From NCBI GenBank assembly GCA_003446665.1, contig DMCT01000055.1, positions 1-8,603 on the forward strand: a DNA stretch of 8,603 nucleotides, written 5' to 3'. Of the stretch, positions 1 to 5,609 are shown one piece after another. Both the position numbers and the translations under genes were made by a program. Position 1 is the stretch's first letter; each line of letters starts with the position of its first letter. This DNA comes from Synergistaceae bacterium. GTDB taxonomy: Bacteria > Synergistota > Synergistia > Synergistales > Thermovirgaceae. The notes below the pieces were generated by a model, which was not told where the DNA came from, searched no databases, and saw only the letters and a list, made by a program, of their open reading frames with translations.

Positions 1-11
1 CTTTTTATCAT
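1..11 (-). CDS. Start of next gene after cdaA, probably cdaR (ybbR-type), 5' end only
   Basis: An ATG at 11-9 opens a frame reading M-I-K before the window ends. It is preceded by a GGAGG at 22-18 with a six-base spacer, a textbook ribosome-binding site. It overlaps the 3' end of cdaA, whose own frame is still open at base 1, which suggests translational coupling. Three codons cannot identify a protein. The suggestion of CdaR, the membrane-anchored YbbR-domain regulator of CdaA, rests only on the conserved cdaA-cdaR gene order known in Firmicutes and related bacteria. Confidence 0.4.
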
Positions 12-834
12 TTTCTTCCTCCGGCTCGCTGGACCAGAGCATCCGCAGGTCCTTTTGCAGGCTGTCCAGAACGGATCGGCTCGTGGCGGTCGCCGAAAAA
101 TAGTGGAGTAAAAGACGTCTTATCTGGTTTTCCTTCAGTTGCCTCGAAAGGTGACCATTGATGGCCAGGGCCACTTCGCCGCGCTCCTCGGAAACCACGA
201 GGGCCATGGCGTCGGAGACCTCGGTTATGCCAAGGGCGGCCCTGTGGCGCGTCCCTATCCAGCGGGAAAGGTCACTGTTTTCCGAGAGCGGAAGATAACA
301 CGCGGCGGCAAGGACCGTGGACTTGTCAATGATGGTGGCACCGTCATGAAGCGGATTTCCCGGCCAGAAAATTGACACCAGCAGCTCGTGGGTTATCGCC
401 CCATGTATCTGTACCGCCGACCTCCAGATATCCTTCAGACCGGTGGTCCGCTGGAAGACCAGGAGGGCTCCGATGCGCTGGCTTTGAAGGTAAAGCAACG
501 CCCGGGTGATTTCGTCGGAAAGCTGTGCCGCTCTTTCCTCAGCCTGCTTCCTCCGGAGGATGTTTCCCCTCCCCAGTTCCTCGAGCATCCTCCTTAGTTC
601 GGGCTGAAAGACTATGGGTATGGCAATGATGATGACGCCTAGAAGTCTTCCGAGCATCCAGGAAAGCGCCTCCAGCTGGATCACCCTCGCTACGGCAGCC
701 AACAGCCCCAGGACCAGGAGTCCCTTGACGAGCTGCATCGCCCTGGTGTCCACCAGAAGAAGCAAAATCCTGTAAAAGATGAAGGCGATTATCGCTATGT
801 CTATAAAATCCTGCCACCGTATGTTTTCAAGCAT
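1..834 (-). CDS. cdaA: Membrane-bound diadenylate cyclase CdaA (C-terminal end cut by window edge)
   Basis: Makes cyclic di-AMP from two ATP at the inner face of the membrane; in known bacteria this messenger controls potassium and osmolyte balance and cell-wall homeostasis. The visible 278 residues start with three hydrophobic segments, at about 10-28, 35-52 and 57-76, then FQPELRR and a short charged, coiled-coil-like linker (about 83-105). The DAC catalytic domain follows. It holds the DGA motif (residues 164-166, in PLHDGA) and the GTRHRAALG motif (194-202), the two signature motifs for ATP and metal binding. The ACYLPLS stretch between them is also typical. Length matches the usual size of about 270-280 residues, so only a few C-terminal residues should be missing. 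The ATG at 834 is the only ATG or GTG upstream of the hydrophobic segments. Its Shine-Dalgarno sequence is weak (AGGCGG about four bases upstream). It lies 53 bases downstream of the racemase stop. Confidence 0.95.
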   Translation of the reverse strand, partial: MLENIRWQDFIDIAIIAFIFYRILLLLVDTRAMQLVKGLLVLGLLAAVARVIQLEALSWMLGRLLGVIIIAIPIVFQPELRRMLEELGRGNILRRKQAEERAAQLSDEITRALLYLQSQRIGALLVFQRTTGLKDIWRSAVQIHGAITHELLVSIFWPGNPLHDGATIIDKSTVLAAACYLPLSENSDLSRWIGTRHRAALGITEVSDAMALVVSEERGEVALAINGHLSRQLKENQIRRLLLHYFSATATSRSVLDSLQKDLRMLWSSEPEEENDKK

Positions 835-853
835 GACCGCCTGTTTCCGTCCG

Positions 854-876
854 GGAAAGGCTTTTCGCGCCCTTCC
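854..876 (-). other. Hairpin in the racemase-cdaA gap
   Basis: On the transcribed strand GGAAGGGC and GCCTTTCC can form an eight-pair stem (one G-U) around a seven-base loop, GCGAAAA. It fills the middle of the 53-base gap between the racemase stop at 888 and the cdaA start at 834. No U-tract follows it, so it is unlikely to be an intrinsic terminator. It could be an RNA-processing or stability element, or could affect access to the weak cdaA ribosome-binding site. The pairing is seen in the sequence; any function is inference. Confidence 0.4.
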
Positions 877-887
877 GGAGGTCCTTT

Positions 888-1958
888 CTAGAGTATTCTA
901 ACATTCACGTAACCCGAAGTCGCCGCGGCAAGCATCGCTCCGTAGTCGGGCGCAAAGGCCAGTATATCCCCGGGCCTGAAGCTTTTGCCCGTATCTTCCA
1001 CATCTATGGTCAGGTGATCGCTCGAGGCTCCTATAATGGAGGCTCCCTTCAAAAGAGGCCTCAACCCCTCCGGCATCACGTCCTGGCGTCCCATGGCGAC
1101 AATTACCCTCAGGCGCTCCCCCCTGTCCTCAAATACCGGGACCTTCCCGAAGGCGTCGGCGCCTATCTCGCCGATGGGTTTCGTGGGCTTGCGCCGACAC
1201 TCCACCACTTCCGCCCTTATTTCCACGGCGTTTTTGTTAAGGTATGGGATTTCCCTTTTACCCGTTACGTCGGTCCCGAGCAGAATGGCCTCTCCCACTC
1301 TTAGCTGGTTAACACCAACGGGCATCCTGTCTTCTTCGAGAAGATAAAGCGACGACGTCGCTCCGCCTGAGACTACTGCCAGGTCCGTTCCCGCAGCATC
1401 GGCAAGTTCCCTTCCGACATCAACGAGGGCCGAGAGGTTCTTTTCCGTGGGAAGCACTCCCGAAAGACACCCGAAATTAGACCCCACACCCAGGAAATCG
1501 ACGGCCTCGCATTTTTTGAGGCACTCTCCCATTCGCTCCGCTTCGTTGGGCCAGATTCCCTCCCTGAGGTCTCCCATGTCTACCATGACAATCACTTGCG
1601 AGCGTTTTCCAGCGTTTCGGCACAGCGCGTCCAGTGCCTCAACGGTCTCGGTCATTGAAACGAGCACCACGTCGATGTTTTCAGCCACGAAGGAGAGTTC
1701 GCTGAGCATGGGAATGCGCAGCAGCATGAAAGGCCCTTTCACTCCGGCTTTTTTCATGCGTAAGATATTGGCACAGCGGCTGTCTGCTATCCCTTTGCAT
1801 CCACCCTCCAGCATGGCTTTTGCGACTTCGGGACGCCCCGATAGCCCCTTGGTAACCCCCCACAGGGAAACTCCCTTTTGAGCGCACAGGCCCGTTACTT
1901 TCAGGGCATTGCTCCGTATAACTCCCGTATCTACCAAAAGCTTAGGGTATTCGAACAT
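888..1958 (-). CDS. PLP-dependent alanine/ornithine racemase family protein (Orr-like)
   Basis: A 356-residue cytoplasmic fold-type III PLP enzyme with an alanine racemase N-type barrel. The predicted PLP lysine is K37 in WGVTKG. Further blocks shared with the ornithine racemase (Orr) of Clostridium sticklandii, as I recall that sequence, are ADSR (58-61), MVDMGDLREGI (125-135), SGGATSS (197-203), NQLRVGEAILLG (217-228), a GEIGADAFG block, GRQDV and GASSDHL. The length also matches Orr (about 353). The family interconverts L and D forms of ornithine or related amino acids. In ornithine fermenters it feeds D-ornithine aminomutase; elsewhere it may supply D-amino acids for peptidoglycan. The substrate cannot be fixed from sequence, so no gene symbol is given. 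The ATG start is set by GGGAGG at 1970-1965 with a six-base spacer. nfo ends 57 bases upstream; cdaA follows. Confidence 0.88.
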   Translation of the reverse strand: MFEYPKLLVDTGVIRSNALKVTGLCAQKGVSLWGVTKGLSGRPEVAKAMLEGGCKGIADSRCANILRMKKAGVKGPFMLLRIPMLSELSFVAENIDVVLVSMTETVEALDALCRNAGKRSQVIVMVDMGDLREGIWPNEAERMGECLKKCEAVDFLGVGSNFGCLSGVLPTEKNLSALVDVGRELADAAGTDLAVVSGGATSSLYLLEEDRMPVGVNQLRVGEAILLGTDVTGKREIPYLNKNAVEIRAEVVECRRKPTKPIGEIGADAFGKVPVFEDRGERLRVIVAMGRQDVMPEGLRPLLKGASIIGASSDHLTIDVEDTGKSFRPGDILAFAPDYGAMLAAATSGYVNVRIL

Positions 1959-2015
1959 CTGACGCCTCCCTGATCTGACGTAAATCCCTCAAACACCAAG
2001 ACGGGCGACCCATTT

Positions 2016-2858
2016 TCAGAAGCCTCGCAATTTCCTTAAAATAGACAGGTTTCTCACGTCCCCCTGGTCTTCCTTCGGCGTTTCGATTATACAGGGCGTG
2101 TCCTCCCAGCGGGGGTCCGAGACGATTCTTCCGAAGGCATCATTCCCTATTTTGCCGGCTCCGATATGCTGGTGACGGTCCCTGCGCACACCTTTTTCTT
2201 CCTTTGAATCGTTGAGATGCCAGCATCCTACCCGTTCAAGTCCGAAATATTTGTCTACGCGCCGCAAAATTCGTTCGTACCCTTCGCGAGAACGGATTTC
2301 GTAACCCGCCACGAAAAGATGACAGGTATCCAGGCATATCCCTATCCTTTCGGCGACTTCAAGTGCGTCGAAAAGGGCGGCAAGCTCCTCTAGGGAAGAT
2401 CCGATCCCGTCCCCCTGTCCGGCCATGGTCTCAAGCAGAATACGGACCCTCAGGCTTTCCGTCCTGTCCAGTACAGCTTCCAGCGCACTGACAACCCTGG
2501 AAAAGCCGACCTCCCAACCGTCGCCTCGGTGAGACCCGGGATGCAACACCAGATCGTCGATCCCCAGCTGGTCACAGCGCAGGAGTTCGTCCGAAAGGGC
2601 ATCGATGCTTTTCTTCCTGATCTCGTTTGAACCCGCCAGATTGATCAGGTAGGACCCATGAGCCACTACCTTGCGTATGGAGCTTTCGATCCATGCCTTG
2701 AGAAACCTTTCGCTTGCGGCCTGCGGGATCGGGGAGGCACGCCACTGGAGCTGGTTTTTAGTAAAAATCTGAATGGCCTCGCATCCCAGGGCCTCTCCTC
2801 TTTCGATCGCCCTGTGCAACCCTCCCGATACGGAAACGTGAGCGCCTATCAAAGACAC
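2016..2858 (-). CDS. nfo: Deoxyribonuclease IV (endonuclease IV, AP endonuclease)
   Basis: Cuts the DNA backbone 5' of abasic sites in base-excision repair. It is a cytoplasmic TIM-barrel enzyme with three zinc ions. Starting at the GTG at 2858 gives 280 residues (E. coli Nfo is 285) and the usual family N terminus, MSLIGAHVSVSGG. All metal ligands known from E. coli have counterparts: H67 (VAHGSYL), H106 (LVLHPGSH), E143 (LLETMAGQG), D177 and H180 (LDTCHLFVAGY), H214 (HLNDSK), D227 and H229 (RDRHQHIG) and E259 (IIETPK). A longer reading from an ATG at 2927 is open but would add 23 non-family residues lying wholly inside the upstream Nudix gene. The GTG has a GGAG seven bases upstream and overlaps the Nudix stop by ten bases, which suggests translational coupling. 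A TTG at 2852 (TTGA overlap) is a less likely start. Confidence 0.96.
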   Translation of the reverse strand: MSLIGAHVSVSGGLHRAIERGEALGCEAIQIFTKNQLQWRASPIPQAASERFLKAWIESSIRKVVAHGSYLINLAGSNEIRKKSIDALSDELLRCDQLGIDDLVLHPGSHRGDGWEVGFSRVVSALEAVLDRTESLRVRILLETMAGQGDGIGSSLEELAALFDALEVAERIGICLDTCHLFVAGYEIRSREGYERILRRVDKYFGLERVGCWHLNDSKEEKGVRRDRHQHIGAGKIGNDAFGRIVSDPRWEDTPCIIETPKEDQGDVRNLSILRKLRGF

Positions 2859-3508
2859 GGCACGACTCCGTTCTGTTTTTTCAGGCCTCGCAAAAACCTC
2901 CAGAGAATCCGGGCGGTAGCCCCCCATATAACGCGTTTTCCGTCAGTCCTGAAAACCGGGTACATAAACGTCCTGTCTTCCGATCTCCCCCAAAACAGCT
3001 CGGGAGGCATTCGCAGCCGATCGATGCACACTAGAAAGGCGCTTTCGAGCTCCACCGGGTCCGGACGGATATATCTTCTGATTTCATCGAAATCGACTTG
3101 TGCGAAAAAAGGGTATATGACGAAGTCGCTCGAATAGGCGTACTCCCTGGGCAGCATGCCTTCCATGCTGAACTTGCCGGGAGGTATCCCCAGTTCTTCA
3201 TGACATTCTCGCAAGGCGGTTTCGAGCGGTGTTTTGTCCTCCGGCTCCCTTGCCCCCCCGGGGAAGGCAAGCTGGCCGGCGTGGCGGCGCATGCAGGTGG
3301 ATCGCTTTACACAAAGGACGGAGAGTCGGCCCTCAATTTTGGTGCACCCCAGGATTACGGCGCTTTGCCTTCTTTTTTCGTCCTTGAGATCCCGCCAGCA
3401 GGGCACGCCGTCAAGGTGGGGAAACCCGCCCGAAACAGACCCGGCCTCTTTGCCTCGCTCATCTGCAATGGACGGCCATTCCTGCAGGATGATTTCACCG
3501 TTGTCCAT
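2849..3508 (-). CDS. Nudix hydrolase, CoA pyrophosphatase (NudL) type
   Basis: A soluble hydrolase of 219 residues, predicted to split coenzyme A or its derivatives into 3',5'-ADP and phosphopantetheine products. The CoA-pyrophosphatase signature just before the Nudix box is present: VKRSTCMRRHAGQLAFPGG (residues 67-85), matching the family pattern of a KRS, a spaced H-x-G-Q and FPGG. The catalytic helix is TALRECHEELGI (97-108), with metal-binding glutamates E101, E104 and E105. Spacing from GG to RE is one residue longer than the general Nudix consensus, as I recall it also is in E. coli NudL. The first 45 or so residues look unconserved. The ATG at 3508 is the only start after an in-frame stop in the 48-base gap behind pyk, but its ribosome-binding site is poor: the nearest purine-rich match, AAGGAAAG, is too far upstream. 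The 3' end overlaps the nfo start. The CoA substrate is a family-level inference. Confidence 0.87.
   Translation of the reverse strand: MDNGEIILQEWPSIADERGKEAGSVSGGFPHLDGVPCWRDLKDEKRRQSAVILGCTKIEGRLSVLCVKRSTCMRRHAGQLAFPGGAREPEDKTPLETALRECHEELGIPPGKFSMEGMLPREYAYSSDFVIYPFFAQVDFDEIRRYIRPDPVELESAFLVCIDRLRMPPELFWGRSEDRTFMYPVFRTDGKRVIWGATARILWRFLRGLKKQNGVVPCL
2866..2869 (-). promoter_or_regulatory. Ribosome-binding site that sets the nfo GTG start
   Basis: GGAG lies seven bases before the GTG at 2858, inside the last codons of the Nudix gene. This supports the short nfo start over the upstream ATG at 2927, and over the TTG at 2852, which would be about 13 bases away. Confidence 0.55.
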
Positions 3509-3556
3509 GAGAGGGCCACTTCTTTCCTTTTTTATCTTTCACATCGACCGAAAAAA

Positions 3557-5317
3557 CTAACGCCCCGAATGCAGGTGTGCCTTTCCCCTGAAAACCACTC
3601 CCCGACTTCCGTCGACGGTGGCTATCATGTCGTCCTCGAGGACTTCGAGAGCCCCTTCCGCCCCGACAATGCACGGAATCCTGAGCTCAAGGGCTACTAT
3701 AGCCGCATGACTGGTCAATCCGCCTTCTTCCGTCACTATGGCACCGGCTTTTTTCATGGCAGGGATGAAATCCCTGTCGGTCTGCCTCGCTACGAGGATA
3801 TCGCCTTCCCGTATTTTTTCGTTAGCCTCTTCGGCGGTATGGGCTTTGACGATCCGGCCCGTGGCGTCCTTTTTAAGGAGCGACAGCCCTTTAACCAGAA
3901 TCTGCCCTACGGTGACCACTTCCACCGTGTTTGTGGTACCACTCATTCCCACAGGTACCCCGGCGGTGACGACAATAAGGTCGCCTTCCAGAAGAAGCCC
4001 TTCGTCGATGGCTCTTTCCATGGCCGTATCGAGCGCTTTTTCCAGGGTCTCTTCACGCCTGGCCAAAAGCGGGACAACACCCCAAACGAGCGTCAGTGCC
4101 CTCCATGTTTTCCGCGAGGGCGTAGAGCCGATAATAATGGAATTGGGGCGGTATTTGCTGACCATCTGGGCAGTGCCGCCGCTTTCAGTCAGCGAAAGGA
4201 TGGCCCTGGTCCTCATTCGTTGGGAAATGAGCCCTGCGGCATGACTCACGGCATCGGGCACACTGTTGATATCCGCGTAAGATACGGCCCTGCCGGACAA
4301 AAACCTTTCGTCCTTTTCGGTTCGGGTAATGATCTTCGCCATGGTACGGACGGCTTCCACCGGATAGGCGCCGCTTGCCGTTTCCCCGGAAAGCATCACC
4401 GCATCGGTCCCGTCAAGCACAGCGTTCGCAACGTCGCTCGCCTCGGCCCGCGTCGCCCTGGGGTTTCGGATCATGGAATCCAGCATCTGCGTGGCCACTA
4501 TGACGGGTTTACCCTGGCTTCGGCACAGGTCAACGATGCTTTTTTGCACCAGTGGCACGTCCTCGAGGGGGATTTCCACTCCAAGGTCCCCTCGGGCCAC
4601 CATCATGCCATCGACGACTTCGGCTATGGATTCAAGGTTTTCCACTGCCTGGCGGGTTTCTATCTTGGCTATTATCCTGAGGTGACCGCAGAGATCCTCT
4701 ATGACGCGCCTTGCTTCCATGATGTCGTCCCTGTTCCTGACGAAAGAAAGAGCAATGTAGTCGAGTTCGTTTTCCACGGCCCAGCGGACGTCATCCCTGT
4801 CCTTTTCGGTAAGGATTGGCAAGGCAGAAAGCGAACCTGGTATGGAGACACCCTTTCGCTCGCCGAGTTGTCCGCCCACGATCACCCTGCAGACGAGGTC
4901 TCTCCTGTCGACTCTTTCAGCTTTCAGATGTATAGTACCGTCATCTATGAATATCGACTGACCAGGCTGGACCTCCGTCAAAAGCGGCTCGTAACCCACA
5001 TGAACCCTGCCTCCTGTGCCGTCGGCCTCGTCGGGTGTAAGGCGTATCTCACCCTGCGTTTCAAGATATAGAGGTTCGCCCCCCGCAAGGAGGCCGGTCC
5101 TGATTTCCGGCCCCTTGGTATCTATCATGGCGGCGATAGGACGGTCGAGCGATTTTTCTAGAGAACGAATGTTCTCAAGGTGACGGCCGTGGGTTTCATG
5201 GGTGCCATGGCTGAAGTTGAGCCGTGCCACGTCCATCCCCGATAAAACCATCTCTTTCAGTGTTTCCTGCTTTTCACAGGCTGGTCCAAGGGTACAGACA
5301 ATCTTAACTTTTTTCAT
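3557..5317 (-). CDS. pyk: Pyruvate kinase with C-terminal PEP-utilizer domain
   Basis: Converts phosphoenolpyruvate and ADP to pyruvate and ATP, the last step of glycolysis, in the cytoplasm as a tetramer. From the ATG at 5317 it has 586 residues, like the 585-residue Bacillus form. It begins [12 protein letters not shown], with R32, N34 and S36 of the active site and [10 protein letters not shown] at 66-75. The IIAKIE block carries the catalytic lysine, and [12 protein letters not shown] and [11 protein letters not shown] follow, then the [10 protein letters not shown] stretch. After the regulatory domain comes an extra C-terminal swivel domain of roughly 110 residues, of the PEP-utilizer mobile type. 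It contains [10 protein letters not shown] with H537 and IPCIVG, as in Bacillus and Geobacillus enzymes. Another ATG lies two codons upstream at 5323, but GGAAGG at 5329-5324 abuts it and sits six bases from the ATG at 5317, so the latter is preferred. It overlaps the end of mtrB by 14 bases and is probably translationally coupled to it. Confidence 0.97.
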   Translation of the reverse strand: MKKVKIVCTLGPACEKQETLKEMVLSGMDVARLNFSHGTHETHGRHLENIRSLEKSLDRPIAAMIDTKGPEIRTGLLAGGEPLYLETQGEIRLTPDEADGTGGRVHVGYEPLLTEVQPGQSIFIDDGTIHLKAERVDRRDLVCRVIVGGQLGERKGVSIPGSLSALPILTEKDRDDVRWAVENELDYIALSFVRNRDDIMEARRVIEDLCGHLRIIAKIETRQAVENLESIAEVVDGMMVARGDLGVEIPLEDVPLVQKSIVDLCRSQGKPVIVATQMLDSMIRNPRATRAEASDVANAVLDGTDAVMLSGETASGAYPVEAVRTMAKIITRTEKDERFLSGRAVSYADINSVPDAVSHAAGLISQRMRTRAILSLTESGGTAQMVSKYRPNSIIIGSTPSRKTWRALTLVWGVVPLLARREETLEKALDTAMERAIDEGLLLEGDLIVVTAGVPVGMSGTTNTVEVVTVGQILVKGLSLLKKDATGRIVKAHTAEEANEKIREGDILVARQTDRDFIPAMKKAGAIVTEEGGLTSHAAIVALELRIPCIVGAEGALEVLEDDMIATVDGSRGVVFRGKAHLHSGR

Positions 5318-5564
5318 CGGCATCCTTCCCGCTCACGACTTTTCCGTGGGCTGTCAGTATTTCGGCTCTTCCTCTTATCTTTATGGCGGAAGTGTATTCG
5401 GTAAACTGCGATATCCATACCTCTCCCTCGTCAAGTTTCTCACTATGGGCGAAACGTGTTTCCTGACCACGGGTCAACCCGATGACGGAAACACCGTTTT
5501 CCAGCGCCCTGACAACGATGAAATCAGCCATCACCGAAACAGTTTCTTTTTCCCCGTCTCTCAC
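5304..5564 (-). CDS. mtrB: TRAP, trp RNA-binding attenuation protein
   Basis: An 86-residue homologue of Bacillus TRAP. When charged with L-tryptophan, the TRAP ring binds runs of GAG/UAG triplets in mRNA leaders and switches trp genes off by termination or by blocking translation. The core (residues 14-65) matches the B. subtilis protein, as I recall it, almost position by position: [20 protein letters not shown], then SEKLDEGEV and [13 protein letters not shown]. The RNA-contacting K37, K56 and R58 of B. subtilis correspond to K43, K62 and R64. Tryptophan-pocket residues have counterparts in G29, T31, Q53, T55 and S59. It differs in a longer N terminus (13 residues before the core Asp, against 7) and a tryptophan at W50. 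A GTG start is chosen because AAAGGAGG at 5580-5573 lies eight bases upstream. An ATG at codon 12 has no such site. dnaE ends 45 bases upstream and pyk overlaps downstream; no folE (mtrA) is beside it, unlike in Bacillus. Confidence 0.95.
   Translation of the reverse strand: MRDGEKETVSVMADFIVVRALENGVSVIGLTRGQETRFAHSEKLDEGEVWISQFTEYTSAIKIRGRAEILTAHGKVVSGKDADEKS
5324..5329 (-). promoter_or_regulatory. Ribosome-binding site for pyk inside mtrB
   Basis: GGAAGG lies within the last codons of mtrB. It directly abuts the ATG at 5323 and is spaced six bases from the ATG at 5317, so it favours the second ATG. Ribosomes finishing mtrB would pass over it, consistent with coupled translation of the regulator and pyruvate kinase. 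Confidence 0.6.
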
Positions 5565-5572
5565 TCGACCTT

Positions 5573-5580
5573 CCTCCTTT
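5573..5580 (-). promoter_or_regulatory. Strong ribosome-binding site that sets the mtrB GTG start
   Basis: AAAGGAGG with an eight-base spacer to the GTG at 5564 is the strongest Shine-Dalgarno match in the window. It lies in the 45-base gap after dnaE. GAG triplets in and around it, together with UAG and GAG at the dnaE end, raise the possibility of TRAP binding its own start; see findings. Confidence 0.7.
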
Positions 5581-5609
5581 TTAGCGTTTCCTTTGCGTTC
5601 CAGCTCTTG

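Noticed and set aside
539..817. 92-codon minus-strand open frame inside cdaA
   Set aside because: It is another frame of the cdaA region; the true frame carries transmembrane segments and the DGA and RHR motifs.
3509..3556. Promoter in the A/T-rich gap between pyk and the Nudix gene
   Set aside because: The 48-base gap is A/T-rich but shows no paired -35/-10 boxes that I would defend.
3536..3559. T-run just after the pyk stop as a possible terminator
   Set aside because: Six Ts follow the stop on the transcribed strand, but I see no good GC-rich stem directly before them, and the Nudix gene follows within 48 bases.
3098..5071. 657-codon open frame on the plus strand, opposite pyk and the Nudix gene
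   Set aside because: Its length is striking, but it lies antisense to two well-conserved genes, has no recognisable domain, and its composition (rich in His, Gly, Pro, Arg, Phe) is what the complement of a GC-biased coding strand gives.
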